Notes: generated by a model not told the origin, from the letters alone. Positions 8,487 to 20,366 are shown, counted from the first letter of the stretch. The stretch is DNA of 64,000 nt from Micromonospora sp. CP22 (GCF_009712475.1 NZ_VCJO01000007.1:218792-282791); one strand, 5' to 3'. Translations and numbers: made by a program.

Positions 8487-11400
8487 ATGACCGGTCTCAC
8501 CGCCACCCGCCGGCTGATCGCCGGTGCCACGACCGCCGCCCTCGCCGCCTTCCTCGTCACCGTTCCCACCACCGCCCCCGCCGCCGCGACCACCACCCTC
8601 GCCGCCGACGACTACTGCCTGGGCGAGTGCTCGGAGATCCTGCCGCCCGGCCAGAACGGCAACGCCACCCTGGTCGACATCCTGGGCCACCAGGTCCTCG
8701 GCACCCGACCCCGGCACTCCACCGACCAACTCGACAAGTACGCCGACCTCGTCTACGGCTACGCCGGACTGCGCGCGGACCAGATCGACACCTTCTTCGC
8801 CGACGCCTCCTTCGGAGTCGCGCCCAGCCAGGTGGAACGCGACTACTCCCCCCGCTCGGACGTGCGCATCGTGCGGGACCGGGCCAACGGCGTACCGCAC
8901 ATCACCGGCACCACCCGCGCCGGCACCATGTTCGGCGCGGGCTACGCCGGAGCCGAGGACCGGCTGTTCACCATGGACCTGTTGCGGCACGTCGGCCGGG
9001 GCACCCTGACCCCGTTCGCCGGTGGTGCGCCGGGCAACCGGGCGTTGGAGCAGAGCGTCTGGCGCACCTCCCCGTACACCGAGGCCGACCTGGCGGCGCA
9101 GGTCGCCGCGCTGCGGCGCAAGGGCGATCGCGGTGAGCAGCTCTACCAAGACGTGCAGGAGTACGTCGCCGGGGTCAACGCCTACATCCGCACCTGCATG
9201 GCCAACCGCAACTGCCCCGGGGAGTACGTGCTCACCGGCCACCTCGACGCGATCACCAACGCCGGCGGACCCGAACCGTTCGTCATGACCGACCTGATCG
9301 CCATCGCCGGGGTGATCGGTGGCCTGTTCGGCGGCGGTGGCGGCAACGAGATGCAGTCCGCGCTGGTCCGCATCGCCGCCCGGGCCAAGTTCGGCCCCGT
9401 CGAGGGCGACCGGATCTGGAACGGGTTCCGGGGGCAGAACGACCCGGAGACCGTGCTGACCCTGCACGACGGGCAGAGCTTCCCGTACGGCGACGCCTCC
9501 CCCGACGCACCGAGCGTGGTGCTGCCGGACGCCGGATCGGCCCGGGTCGAGCCGGTCGTCACCGACCCGACCGGTTCGGCCACCTCCACCACCGGCTCGC
9601 CCCGCAGCGCGGAACTGGCCGCCGCGCTGTCCGGGCTGACCATCGACCCGGCGCACCGGGGCATGTCCAACGCCGCGGTGATCTCCGCCGAACACTCCGC
9701 CAGCGGACACCCGGTGGCCGTCTTCGGGCCGCAGACCGGCTACTTCGCGCCCCAACTGCTGATGGTCCAGCAGTTGCAGGGGCCGGGCATCAGCGCCCGA
9801 GGCGCCGCCTTCGCCGGGCTCAACCTGTACGTCCTGCTCGGCCGGGGTCAGGACTACGCCTGGAGCGCCACCTCCGCCGTGCACGACATCACCGACACGT
9901 ACGCGGTGCCGCTCTGCGTACCCGGCGGTGGCACCCCGACGCTGGAGAGCAACCACTACCTGTTCCGGGGCCAGTGCCTGGCGATGGAGGAGTTGTCCCA
10001 CGTCAACCGGTGGAGCCCCACCGTCGCCGACGGCACCGCGGCCGGGTCGTACCGGCTGGTCGCCTGGCGTACCAAACTCGGTCTGGTGGCGTGGCGGGGC
10101 ACCGTCGGCGGCGTGCCGCACGCCTTCACCCACCTACGCTCCACCTACGGTCGGGAGGCCGACTCCGCGATCGGTTTCCAGATGTACAACGACCCGACCC
10201 AGATGGGCTCCGCCGCGGCCTTCCTCACCTCGGCGAGCAACGTCGAGTTCGCGTTCAACTGGTTCTACGTCAACTCCACCGACACGGCGTACTTCAACTC
10301 CGGGCTGAACCCGGTGCGGGCGCCCGGCAGCAACCCGAACCTGCCGATGAAGGCCGAGCGGGCGTACGAGTGGCAGGACTTCGACCCGGAGACCGGCACC
10401 GCCCGGTACACCCCGGCGTCGGCCCACCCGCAGTCGGTCAACCAGGACTACTACATCAGCTGGAACAACAAGCAGGCCAAGGACTTCGGCGCCGCCGACG
10501 GCAACTTCAGCTTCGGCGCGGTGCACCGAGGCGACCTGCTGGACAAGCCGGTACGGGCGGCGCTCGCGGCGGGGCGCACGTTCGACCGGGCCTCGCTGAC
10601 CGAGCTGGTGCAGCGGGCCGGGCTGACCGACCTGCGGGGTGCCGAGGTGCTCGACGAACTGATCCGGGTGCTGGAGAGCCAGCCGGTCACCGACACCGCC
10701 GTGGCCGCCGAGATCGCCCGGTTGACGGCGTGGCGGCAGGCCGGCGCGCTGCGGGTGGAGACGGCCAAGGGCAGCCGGGTGTACCAGCATGCCGACGCGA
10801 TCAGGACCTTCGACGCCTGGTGGCCGCTGCTGGTGCGGGGCATGTTCCGCGAGCCGCTCGGCGCGGAGCTGTACCAGTCGCTGGTGAACACCCTCCAGGT
10901 CAACGAGTCACCCTCCGGCCACCAGCAGGGCGACGTGTCCAACCTGCCGACCTCGGCGAACAGCGCCCAGACCCACAAGGGTTCGGCGTTCCAGTACGGC
11001 TGGTGGGGTTGGGTCGACAAGGACCTGCGGGCCGTCCTGGGCGAGCCGGTGGCCGGTGGGCCGGGACGTACCTTCTGCGGCGACGGGAACCTGGGCTCCT
11101 GCCGCCAGGTCCTGCTCGACACGCTGCGTACGGCGATGGCGACCCCGGCCGCGCAGACCTATCCGGGTGACTCGACCTGCGCCGCCGGTGACCAGTGGTG
11201 CGCCGACGCCATCATCCAGTCGCCGTTGGGCGGCATCACGCACGCCCCCACCGCCTGGCAGAACCGCCCCACCTACCAGCAGGTGGTCTCGTTCCCCGCC
11301 CGACGTGGCGACGACCTGAGCAACCTGGCGGCCGGGCGGCCGGTCACCGCCTCCAGCAGCCAACTGTTCAACGGCGCGGGTCGCGCCGTAGACGGCGACC

Positions 11401-11702
11401 TGGGCACCCGCTGGGCCAGTTCCTGGTCGGACAACCAGTGGCTGCGGGTGGATCTCGGATCCGTCCGCCAGGTCGGTCGGGTGGTGCTGGCCTGGGAGGC
11501 GGCCTACGCCCGGTCGTACCGGGTGGAGGTGTCCACCGACGGGGCCACCTGGCGCCCGGTCTGGTCGACCACCGCCGGGGACGGCGGCACCGACGTGCTC
11601 GCCTTCGCCCCGCAACAGGCCCGGTACGTGCGGATGTACGGGCTGACCCGGGGTACCTCGTACGGCTTCTCGCTCTGGGAGATGTCGGTTCACGCCCAGT
11701 GA
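8487..11702 (+). CDS. Secreted penicillin-acylase-family (Ntn) hydrolase with discoidin-like C-terminus
   Basis: A 1071-residue preproprotein. The N-terminus is a signal peptide with a twin-arginine-like TRRLIAGA and an Ala-rich region ending near TAPAAA. The body matches penicillin/acyl-homoserine-lactone acylases: an alpha-chain region (RIVRDRANGVPHITG, GYAGAEDRLFTMDLLR), a spacer, and the predicted autocatalytic nucleophile Ser394 in RGMSNAAVI, which would become the N-terminal Ser of the beta chain. Residues ~943-1071 look like an F5/8 type C (discoidin/CBM32) domain, from LAAGRPVTASSSQ to the end. The ATG at 8487 has AAAGGA upstream. Substrate is unknown: beta-lactams, N-acyl-homoserine lactones or lipopeptide acyl chains are all possible. 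It is divergent from uvrC and followed by a strong hairpin. Confidence 0.9.
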   Translation: MTGLTATRRLIAGATTAALAAFLVTVPTTAPAAATTTLAADDYCLGECSEILPPGQNGNATLVDILGHQVLGTRPRHSTDQLDKYADLVYGYAGLRADQIDTFFADASFGVAPSQVERDYSPRSDVRIVRDRANGVPHITGTTRAGTMFGAGYAGAEDRLFTMDLLRHVGRGTLTPFAGGAPGNRALEQSVWRTSPYTEADLAAQVAALRRKGDRGEQLYQDVQEYVAGVNAYIRTCMANRNCPGEYVLTGHLDAITNAGGPEPFVMTDLIAIAGVIGGLFGGGGGNEMQSALVRIAARAKFGPVEGDRIWNGFRGQNDPETVLTLHDGQSFPYGDASPDAPSVVLPDAGSARVEPVVTDPTGSATSTTGSPRSAELAAALSGLTIDPAHRGMSNAAVISAEHSASGHPVAVFGPQTGYFAPQLLMVQQLQGPGISARGAAFAGLNLYVLLGRGQDYAWSATSAVHDITDTYAVPLCVPGGGTPTLESNHYLFRGQCLAMEELSHVNRWSPTVADGTAAGSYRLVAWRTKLGLVAWRGTVGGVPHAFTHLRSTYGREADSAIGFQMYNDPTQMGSAAAFLTSASNVEFAFNWFYVNSTDTAYFNSGLNPVRAPGSNPNLPMKAERAYEWQDFDPETGTARYTPASAHPQSVNQDYYISWNNKQAKDFGAADGNFSFGAVHRGDLLDKPVRAALAAGRTFDRASLTELVQRAGLTDLRGAEVLDELIRVLESQPVTDTAVAAEIARLTAWRQAGALRVETAKGSRVYQHADAIRTFDAWWPLLVRGMFREPLGAELYQSLVNTLQVNESPSGHQQGDVSNLPTSANSAQTHKGSAFQYGWWGWVDKDLRAVLGEPVAGGPGRTFCGDGNLGSCRQVLLDTLRTAMATPAAQTYPGDSTCAAGDQWCADAIIQSPLGGITHAPTAWQNRPTYQQVVSFPARRGDDLSNLAAGRPVTASSSQLFNGAGRAVDGDLGTRWASSWSDNQWLRVDLGSVRQVGRVVLAWEAAYARSYRVEVSTDGATWRPVWSTTAGDGGTDVLAFAPQQARYVRMYGLTRGTSYGFSLWEMSVHAQ

Positions 11703-11709
11703 GGCCGAC

Positions 11710-11745
11710 GGTCGCGGCCGGGACGGGTTCGTCCCGGCCGCGACC
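11710..11745. terminator. Strong hairpin after the acylase gene
   Basis: A perfect 15-base inverted repeat, GGTCGCGGCCGGGAC and its complement, encloses a six-base loop. It begins 8 bases after the acylase stop and precedes the 3' end of the convergent Rieske gene. No T tract follows, which is common for actinobacterial terminators. It may serve both genes. Confidence 0.75.
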
Positions 11746-11796
11746 ACCGTACGACTCGGCGCGTGGTCGAGGGGACCATGGCCCGCTCGACCACGC

Positions 11797-12276
11797 TCAG
11801 GCCAGCGCGATCTGGTCGCCGTCGACTCTGATGTCCTTCGCCGGCAGCGGCGTGGTGGCCGGACCGGCCTTGACCGAGCCGTCCTCGATGGAGAACCTGC
11901 TGCCGTGGCAGGTGCAGTTGATGGTGCCGCCGTCGACGTTCGACACCGGGCAACCCTGATGGGTGCAGACCGGGTCGAAACCCTTGAACTCGCCGGCGGT
12001 CGGCTGGGTGATCACCACACCCTGGGCGGCGAAGACCGCGCCGCCACCGACCGGGATGTCGGTCGTCCGGGCCAGTGACTGGGCACCCGAACGGTCCCCG
12101 CCACCGGCGTCACCGGTGTCGGTGACCTGCGGTCCCGGGCTCGGCGCCGCCCCGTCGTCGTCCCCACCACCGCAGGCGGTCAACGCCATCGCCGCACCGA
12201 CCGCACCCGCACCCGTGAGCACGGCCCGGCGGGTACGCACCCCAGGCCCGACCACCGGCACCTGCTCGTCACTCAT
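11797..12276 (-). CDS. Rieske 2Fe-2S lipoprotein
   Basis: A 159-residue exported Rieske protein. The N-terminus combines a twin-arginine motif (RTRRAVLTG) with a lipobox LTAC at residues 32-35, followed by a low-complexity Gly/Asp/Pro linker. The Rieske domain spans about 72-159 with cluster ligands C104-x-H106 and C121-x-x-H124; C109 and C123 are placed for the usual disulfide. Tat export fits a protein that folds with its cluster before secretion. No oxidase or dehydrogenase partner lies next to it, so its electron partner is unknown. GGAGGGG precedes the ATG at a suitable distance. Confidence 0.93.
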   Translation of the reverse strand: MSDEQVPVVGPGVRTRRAVLTGAGAVGAAMALTACGGGDDDGAAPSPGPQVTDTGDAGGGDRSGAQSLARTTDIPVGGGAVFAAQGVVITQPTAGEFKGFDPVCTHQGCPVSNVDGGTINCTCHGSRFSIEDGSVKAGPATTPLPAKDIRVDGDQIALA

Positions 12277-12394
12277 GTCTCGCCCCTCCGTCGGTCACCC
12301 GGTGCGTGATCTGTGGCCACTCTCCCCTACACGCGCCACTCTGCCCGGCGGTTCACCCGATCGACCACCCGAGCGCGCCGCCCCGCCACGGCGG

Positions 12395-15337
<2,943 letters not shown>

Positions 15338-15516
15338 GGTCCGTGTACTCCCGGATGAGAACGAAGAGGAAGATCTGTCCGCTTCTGAGTGAAATCAGCG
15401 GTTGTGCCGGCGCGAAGAATGCGCCCCGGCAACTGTAGACCCGCCCTCCGACAACTTTCCCCACCCGCACCCGCCCGCCCCTCCCCACGGCGGGTGCGGA
15501 GGGGCGGGTTCGACGG

Positions 15517-16521
15517 TCAGCGGCGGCGGTTGGCGCGGCGGCGGGTCTCGTGGGCGATCTCCCGTCGCAGCCGACGCCAGCTCTCCCAGCGCCGGGCGGT
15601 CAACGCACCGGAGTCCAACGCCACCCGCACCGCGCAACCCGGTTCGGCCTCGTGTCCGCAGTCGGCGTACCGGCAGTCGTCGGCCAGCTCGGCGATGTCG
15701 GCGAAGGCACGGTCGAGCCCGGTCGCCCCGTCGAGCAGGCCGACGGCCCGCACGCCGGGCGTGTCCACCACGGCACCCCCGCCGGGCAGCGGCACCAGCG
15801 CCCGCCAGGTGGTGGTGTGCCGTCCCTTGCCGTCGACCCGACGGATCGCCTGGGTCGGCATCACCACCGCCGAGGCGAGCGCGTTGACCAGGCTCGACTT
15901 GCCCGCGCCGGAGGGCCCGAGCAGCCCGAGGGTGCGACCGGGGTCGACCTCGGCGCGCAGCGGCTCCAGGCCGGTACCGCGTTCGGCGCTGACCGGCAGC
16001 ACCGGCACACCGGGCGCGAGGGCCGCCAGGTGCCGCGCCACCGCCGCCGGATCGGCCGCCAGGTCGGTCTTGGTCAGCACCACCAGCGGCCGGGCCCCCG
16101 ACTCGTGGACCAGCGAGAGCAACCGCTCGATGCGGGCCGCGTCCGGCTCCGGGTGCACCGCCTCCACCACCGCCGCCACGTCCAGGTTGGCGGCCAGCAG
16201 TTGGCCGCTGGCGTCCTTGCCGGCGGTACGCCGGATCAGCGCGGTACGCCGGGGCAGCACGGCCTCCACCGTCGCCCGCCCGTCGGGCCAGGCGCACCAG
16301 AGCACCCAGTCACCGACGCAGGGCAGCCGGGTGGCGTCGCCGACGGCGGCGGCCAGCACGGCGCCGCCGGTCGAGGCGCGCACCGGCCCGTCCTCGGTGA
16401 GTACGGTGCAGACGCCCCGGTCGACGCGGGCCACCCGGCCGGGTTGATGATTGGTACGGATACGTTCCAGCTGGGCCGCCCGGTCGGTGTCCCAACCCAG
16501 GGCGGTCAACGAGATGGTCAT
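15517..16521 (-). CDS. rsgA: Ribosome small-subunit GTPase RsgA (YjeQ)
   Basis: A 334-residue circularly permuted GTPase. After an N-terminal OB-fold, the G motifs appear in permuted order: TKTD (G4), then GPSGAGKSSL (G1) and DTPGVR (G3). A C-terminal zinc-binding region has CRYADCGHEAEPGC. RsgA helps mature the 30S subunit. ATG 16521 is preceded by GAGGAG; longer in-frame extensions lack a ribosome site. A possible small ORF ends 10 bases upstream on the same strand. Confidence 0.95.
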   Translation of the reverse strand: MTISLTALGWDTDRAAQLERIRTNHQPGRVARVDRGVCTVLTEDGPVRASTGGAVLAAAVGDATRLPCVGDWVLWCAWPDGRATVEAVLPRRTALIRRTAGKDASGQLLAANLDVAAVVEAVHPEPDAARIERLLSLVHESGARPLVVLTKTDLAADPAAVARHLAALAPGVPVLPVSAERGTGLEPLRAEVDPGRTLGLLGPSGAGKSSLVNALASAVVMPTQAIRRVDGKGRHTTTWRALVPLPGGGAVVDTPGVRAVGLLDGATGLDRAFADIAELADDCRYADCGHEAEPGCAVRVALDSGALTARRWESWRRLRREIAHETRRRANRRR

Positions 16522-16531
16522 GGCTCCTCGT

Positions 16532-16759
16532 TCAGTGTCGGTGCGGGTGATACACGGGTGCGGTGACCGGCATGACCACCACCTCCTCCGCTCCGGCGCG
16601 CGCACGAACCTCGTCGATCTCCCCCATTGCCCGCCGGGCTGCGAGGCACAGGGACGGGTCGTCCGCGCCGCGCGATCCGGGCCGAGGAAGTCGCTGGCAC
16701 AGACGGTAGGGCGGACCGCGCCGCGCCGGAAGTGAATTCCCCGGCGACGGGGTGGTCAC
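16532..16759 (-). CDS. Possible 75-residue protein upstream of rsgA
   Basis: An open frame from GTG 16759 to a stop 10 bases before rsgA. The N-terminal half is Pro/Arg-rich and unremarkable. The C-terminal half (DDPSLCLAARRAMGEIDEV, then a Val/Pro/His tail ending HPHRH) looks more protein-like. An internal ATG at 16627 would give 31 residues. Its position directly upstream of rsgA on the same strand is the main support. I do not recognise a family and there is no clear ribosome site, so it may be a chance frame in GC-rich DNA. Confidence 0.3.
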   Translation of the reverse strand: MTTPSPGNSLPARRGPPYRLCQRLPRPGSRGADDPSLCLAARRAMGEIDEVRARAGAEEVVVMPVTAPVYHPHRH

Positions 16760-16785
16760 CGGCCGCTAGGGTCAGCAGGGTGACC

Positions 16786-17496
16786 ATGGATCCGCTGCTG
16801 CTGACCGGCGACGTGGACGACGCCACGGCTCGCCTGCTGCGAACGGCGGCCAGCTTCGACGCCGCCGACCTCGCGGCACCGTCCCTGCTGCCGGGGTGGA
16901 GCCGGGGCCACGTGCTCGCCCACGTCTGCCGCAACGCCGACGGCTTCGTCAACCTGCTCACCGCCGCGCGGACCGGCGAGCAGATCCCGATGTACGCCAG
17001 CGCCGAGGCCCGGACCACCGACATCGAGGCCGGCGCGGCGCGTACCCCCGAGGAGCAGTTGGCCGACCTGCGCCGCAGCGCGGACCGGTTCGCCGAGGCC
17101 GTCGCCGCCATGCCGGTGCCGGCGTGGGGCGCCACCGTGCAGACCCGAACCGGCGCGTGGCCGGCCGCACTGCTGGTCTGGGGTCGGCTGCGGGAGCTGG
17201 AGGTCCACCACGTCGACCTGGCGGCCGACTACCGGCCCGCCGACTGGTCACCGGACTTCGCCCACCGGCTGCTGCACGAGGTGACCGCCGCCTTCGCCGA
17301 CCGCGACGACGCGCCGGCGATGGTGCTGCGCTTCGACGGCAGCGGCCACGAACTGGTGCTCGGCGACCGGGCCCAGGCTCCGGTCGTCGCCGGTTCCGCG
17401 GCCGAACTCGCCGCGTGGCTGACCGGCCGCGCCCCCGGTACCACGCTGACCGTCACCCCCGACGGCCAGCTGCCCCGACCGCCCGAATGGATCTAG
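16786..17496 (+). CDS. Maleylpyruvate isomerase-family mycothiol-dependent enzyme
   Basis: A 236-residue protein of the MDMPI/DinB-like four-helix superfamily. The N-terminal region has GWSRGHVLAHVCRNADGF and the middle has RLRELEVHHVDLAADY, which carry the conserved metal-binding His/Glu positions. A C-terminal domain (LVLGDRAQAPVVAGSAAELAAWLTGR) resembles an SCP2-like fold. Mycothiol is the actinobacterial thiol; these enzymes are often thiol S-transferases, but the substrate here is unknown. ATG 16786 is preceded by AGGG. The MBL hydrolase follows with only five bases between. Confidence 0.85.
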   Translation: MDPLLLTGDVDDATARLLRTAASFDAADLAAPSLLPGWSRGHVLAHVCRNADGFVNLLTAARTGEQIPMYASAEARTTDIEAGAARTPEEQLADLRRSADRFAEAVAAMPVPAWGATVQTRTGAWPAALLVWGRLRELEVHHVDLAADYRPADWSPDFAHRLLHEVTAAFADRDDAPAMVLRFDGSGHELVLGDRAQAPVVAGSAAELAAWLTGRAPGTTLTVTPDGQLPRPPEWI

Positions 17497-17501
17497 GAGC
17501 C

Positions 17502-18155
17502 ATGACCTACAGCGGAGAAGTCACCCCCGGCGGCCCGCCCGCGGTACGCGAACTCGACCGGCTGACCATCACCAAGGTGTCGGTCGGTCCGATGGACAAC
17601 AACGCGTACCTGCTGCGGTGTGTCAACACCGGCGAGCAGGTGTTGATCGACGCCGCGAACGAGGCACCCCGCCTGCTGGAGCTGATCGGCGACGCGGGGC
17701 TCGCCGCGGTGGTGACCACCCACCAGCACATGGACCACTGGGTCGGTCTGGAAGAGGTGGTGGCCAAGACCGGCGCCCGCGCGCTGGTGCACGCCGACGA
17801 CGCCGACGGGCTGCCGATCGAGGCGGAGACCCTCACCGACGGCGATGTCGTGCCGGTCGGTGACTGCGCCCTGGAGGTCATCCACCTGCGCGGCCACACG
17901 CCGGGCTCGGTGGCGCTGCTCTACCGCGATCCGGCCGGTGTCGCGCACCTTTTCACCGGCGACAGTCTCTTCCCGGGTGGCGTGGGCAACACCGACCGGG
18001 ATCCGCAGCGGTTCGCCGCGCTCATCGACGATGTCGAGCACAAGCTGTTCGACCGGCTGCCCGACGACACCTGGTTCTACCCCGGGCACGGTCGGGACTC
18101 GACCCTCGGCGCGGAGCGCCCGCAGCTGCCCGAGTGGCGGGCCCGCGGCTGGTGA
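17502..18155 (+). CDS. MBL-fold metallo-hydrolase, glyoxalase II-like
   Basis: A 217-residue metallo-beta-lactamase-fold protein. The metal motif is H74-x-H76-x-D78-H79 (THQHMDHW), followed by GHTPGSVALLY, FTGDSLFPGGVG and the late histidine in YPGHG. This is the hydroxyacylglutathione-hydrolase-like pattern. In a mycothiol organism such enzymes may hydrolyse mycothiol thioesters, which would fit co-transcription with the preceding mycothiol-type enzyme. AGGAG at 17495-17499 overlaps the upstream stop codon, so coupling is likely. Confidence 0.88.
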   Translation: MTYSGEVTPGGPPAVRELDRLTITKVSVGPMDNNAYLLRCVNTGEQVLIDAANEAPRLLELIGDAGLAAVVTTHQHMDHWVGLEEVVAKTGARALVHADDADGLPIEAETLTDGDVVPVGDCALEVIHLRGHTPGSVALLYRDPAGVAHLFTGDSLFPGGVGNTDRDPQRFAALIDDVEHKLFDRLPDDTWFYPGHGRDSTLGAERPQLPEWRARGW

Positions 18156-18157
18156 CG

Positions 18158-18172
18158 GCCGGGTCACCCGGC
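18158..18172. terminator. Short palindrome between convergent genes
   Basis: GCCGGGT-C-ACCCGGC lies three bases after the MBL stop and 17 bases before the DedA stop. It may be a weak bidirectional terminator; arms are only seven bases and there is no T tract. Confidence 0.35.
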
Positions 18173-18189
18173 GGGGAAGGCGCTGCGGG

Positions 18190-18798
18190 TCAGCGGGTGA
18201 CCGCGCGCAGTCGCCGCCGGGTGCCCAGCAGCACCAGGGCCGCCAGCAGCAGTCCGCCGACCATGGTCACCAGCAGCGGGCTCGCCCCGGCGGGAAGCAA
18301 CCCGGCCAGCGTCCGCGACGCGGTGCCCACCGCCAGGTAGAGGCCGGTCCATCCGGCCGCACCGAGCGCCGCGAACCGGAGAAACCGCCGGTACGACATG
18401 TGCAGTCCACCGGCGGCCAGCGGCAGCAGCGCGTTGAACACCGGCAGGAACGGAGCGATCAGCACCAGGCGACCGCCGTCGCGGCGCAGGATGGTCTCCG
18501 CCGTGATCCACCGCGCCTCGCCGACCCACCTGCCGAAGCGGCTGTGCCGCAGCTGGTCACCCCAGCGCCGGCCGACCATGAAGCTCAACGACCAACCGGT
18601 GAGGCAGCCGGTGACGACGGCGACGAAGGTCGCGAGCCCGGTGGTGGGGGTGCCGACCGCCACGGCGGCGAGCACCGCCACGTCGCCGGGCACGAGCACC
18701 CCGAACAGCGGTACCGCGTCGAAGAGCATGACCACCCCGAGCACCGCCATCAACACGACCACGGGAAGCTCCCCGACCTGAGCCAACTGGTCCGCCAT
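18190..18798 (-). CDS. DedA/VTT-domain membrane protein
   Basis: A 202-residue polytopic protein of the DedA family. Characteristic pieces are the re-entrant segment near FGVLVPGDVAVLAAVAVG, GRRWGD, and FLPVFNALLPLAAGGLHMSYRRFLRF, ahead of two C-terminal membrane helices and a basic tail. DedA proteins handle lipid carriers such as undecaprenyl phosphate or phospholipid flipping and proton-linked homeostasis. The ATG at 18798 was chosen because further upstream the frame is Pro/Arg/His-rich and unlike the family. It is convergent with the MBL gene. Confidence 0.88.
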   Translation of the reverse strand: MADQLAQVGELPVVVLMAVLGVVMLFDAVPLFGVLVPGDVAVLAAVAVGTPTTGLATFVAVVTGCLTGWSLSFMVGRRWGDQLRHSRFGRWVGEARWITAETILRRDGGRLVLIAPFLPVFNALLPLAAGGLHMSYRRFLRFAALGAAGWTGLYLAVGTASRTLAGLLPAGASPLLVTMVGGLLLAALVLLGTRRRLRAVTR

Positions 18799-19034
18799 GG
18801 CTCGTACGCTAGGACCTGCCCGCCACGGTGGACACCGGGTTTCCTCCCCATTCTCCCGGTGTGGTCCCTGCGGGTGATCCCTGATCCCGATCATCGCCTC
18901 GGGCGTCATCCACCGCATCACCTGGGGCGCTTCGCCCGGCAAATCCACTATTCACCGGTTACTGTCGGGAAGATATTGGGCGATCACCGGCGCGCAAGCC
19001 GGGGCCGCCCGCATGGAACAGGGAGAGAGTAAGC

Positions 19035-19238
19035 ATGGCAACCGGCACCGTGAAGTGGTTCAACTCCGAAAAGGGCTTCGGCTTCATCGAGCAGGACGGC
19101 GGAGGGCCTGACGTCTTCGTCCACTACTCGGCCATCCAGTCCGGCGGTTACCGCGAGTTGACCGAGGGCCAGAAGGTCGAGTTCGACGTGACCCAGGGGC
19201 AGAAGGGGCCGCAGGCGGACAACGTCCGTCCGCTCTGA
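19035..19238 (+). CDS. Cold-shock protein (CspA family)
   Basis: A 67-residue single cold-shock domain starting [20 protein letters not shown]. It has RNP1 (KGFGFIEQ) and RNP2 (DVFVHYSAI) motifs, which bind single-stranded RNA or DNA as a chaperone. GGGAGAGAG precedes the ATG. The 236-bp upstream region is long for a gene of this size and includes A/T-richer stretches near 18930-18990 that may hold the promoter and a structured 5' leader, as is usual for csp genes; no specific element is assigned. Confidence 0.96.
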   Translation: MATGTVKWFNSEKGFGFIEQDGGGPDVFVHYSAIQSGGYRELTEGQKVEFDVTQGQKGPQADNVRPL

Positions 19239-19272
19239 CCCGTACCGGTCCTGCGGGGATGACCACACGGCG

Positions 19273-19304
19273 ACGGGTGGCGGCCGGTATCGGCCGCCAC
19301 CCGT
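19273..19304. terminator. Bidirectional hairpin between csp and the M15-like gene
   Basis: A perfect 14-base inverted repeat, ACGGGTGGCGGCCG and its complement, with a GTAT loop. It sits 34 bases after the csp stop and 4 bases before the stop of the convergent gene, so it can terminate both. Confidence 0.8.
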
Positions 19305-19308
19305 AGTC

Positions 19309-20205
19309 TCAGGCCGCCAGCCGCCGGCTCAGTTCGTCCACGACCTGCTCGGCCACGGTCGGCGGGATCGCTGCGGCGATCTCGGCCGGGCTGAGCCCGG
19401 CCAGTACGCCGGTGACGATCGCCTGCTCGTCGGTGAAGTCCCGGTTCATCAGCGACTCCACCGCACCCTGCAGCGCGGTGAGCTGGGCCCCGATGCTGCG
19501 CAGCGTCGGGTGCGAGACCTTGAAGTTCGGGTCCTTGTGGTCCTCACCCATGGCCATCCGGGTGTAGGTCTGCCCGACCGGGTTGCGGCCGTCCAGGACG
19601 GTGAGGTTGCGGTGGACGGTCTTGAGCCAGTTGTGCTCCTCGGGTGTCATGTCGTTGTCTCCCTCGTCGGAGTTGAGCAGTCCGATGGTGGTCAGGTAGC
19701 GACGGAACAGGGGCCGCTGGTCCCGGTTCGCCTTGATCGAGTCTCGGAAGAAGCTGAAATGGGTGTGCCACAGGTGGGATCGGTCGCCGGTGGTACGTCG
19801 GCCGAGCCGGTCCCACCGCCGGACCACCTTGCCGTCCGGGGAATAGATGATCTCGCGAATGTCGCGGGTGTCCTGGGTGTTGGCGACGCACTGCGCCACG
19901 CACCAGGTCGAGAAGCTGGACAGGTCGTGGGTACGGCCGCCGGAGCTGAGCCGGAACATCCCCACGTCCAGCGCGGCGGCGTCGAGGGTCAGTCCGTTGC
20001 GGTCGCGGGACGACTCGACCACCGAGTAGTCGTTGGCGACGACCCGATCCGAACCACAGTGGTAGCCCCCTCGGTGGTTGGCGTCGCCGACGATGCCGAC
20101 CTCGTTGGGTTCGAGGTCCTCGTCGCGGCTGCGCTTCGGATCACGGTTGAGATGTTCCAGCAGCAAACTACGGACGGCGAGAAGATTTGCCGGTGCCCGC
20201 GTCAT
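19309..20205 (-). CDS. Phage-like protein with probable M15/LAS-type peptidase domain
   Basis: A 298-residue protein with no signal peptide. Residues 35-155 resemble phage endolysin-type DD-peptidases of the LAS fold: GDANHRGGYHCG with H49, AAALDVGMF with D80, and SHLWHTHFSF with H147-x-H149. This fits the His-x(n)-Asp ... His-x-His zinc pattern. The C-terminal ~120 residues (HNWLKTVHRNL, then a helical tail ending VVDELSRRLAA) look like the tail region of actinophage-type proteins. No holin or other phage gene lies nearby, so it may be a domesticated remnant. The family call comes from motif spacing only. Confidence 0.5.
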   Translation of the reverse strand: MTRAPANLLAVRSLLLEHLNRDPKRSRDEDLEPNEVGIVGDANHRGGYHCGSDRVVANDYSVVESSRDRNGLTLDAAALDVGMFRLSSGGRTHDLSSFSTWCVAQCVANTQDTRDIREIIYSPDGKVVRRWDRLGRRTTGDRSHLWHTHFSFFRDSIKANRDQRPLFRRYLTTIGLLNSDEGDNDMTPEEHNWLKTVHRNLTVLDGRNPVGQTYTRMAMGEDHKDPNFKVSHPTLRSIGAQLTALQGAVESLMNRDFTDEQAIVTGVLAGLSPAEIAAAIPPTVAEQVVDELSRRLAA

Positions 20206-20366
20206 GGATCCCCCTTCACTTCTCGTTGGGGACCGGGCACGACAGTGACACCGCGTACGCGGTGGAGGGGTTCACCGGCAGGCCCGGCCATTGGGTGCAC
20301 GGCGCCGGGCGTATCACCACGATAGCCTGAGCGACCGGCAAATGCCCAGCTCAGGGGCGCTTTGAA

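Noticed and set aside
8289..10133. A 614-codon minus-strand open frame opposite the acylase gene
   Set aside because: It is a product of extreme GC codon bias; its translation is Gly/Arg/Val-rich without domains, while the plus strand encodes a clear acylase.
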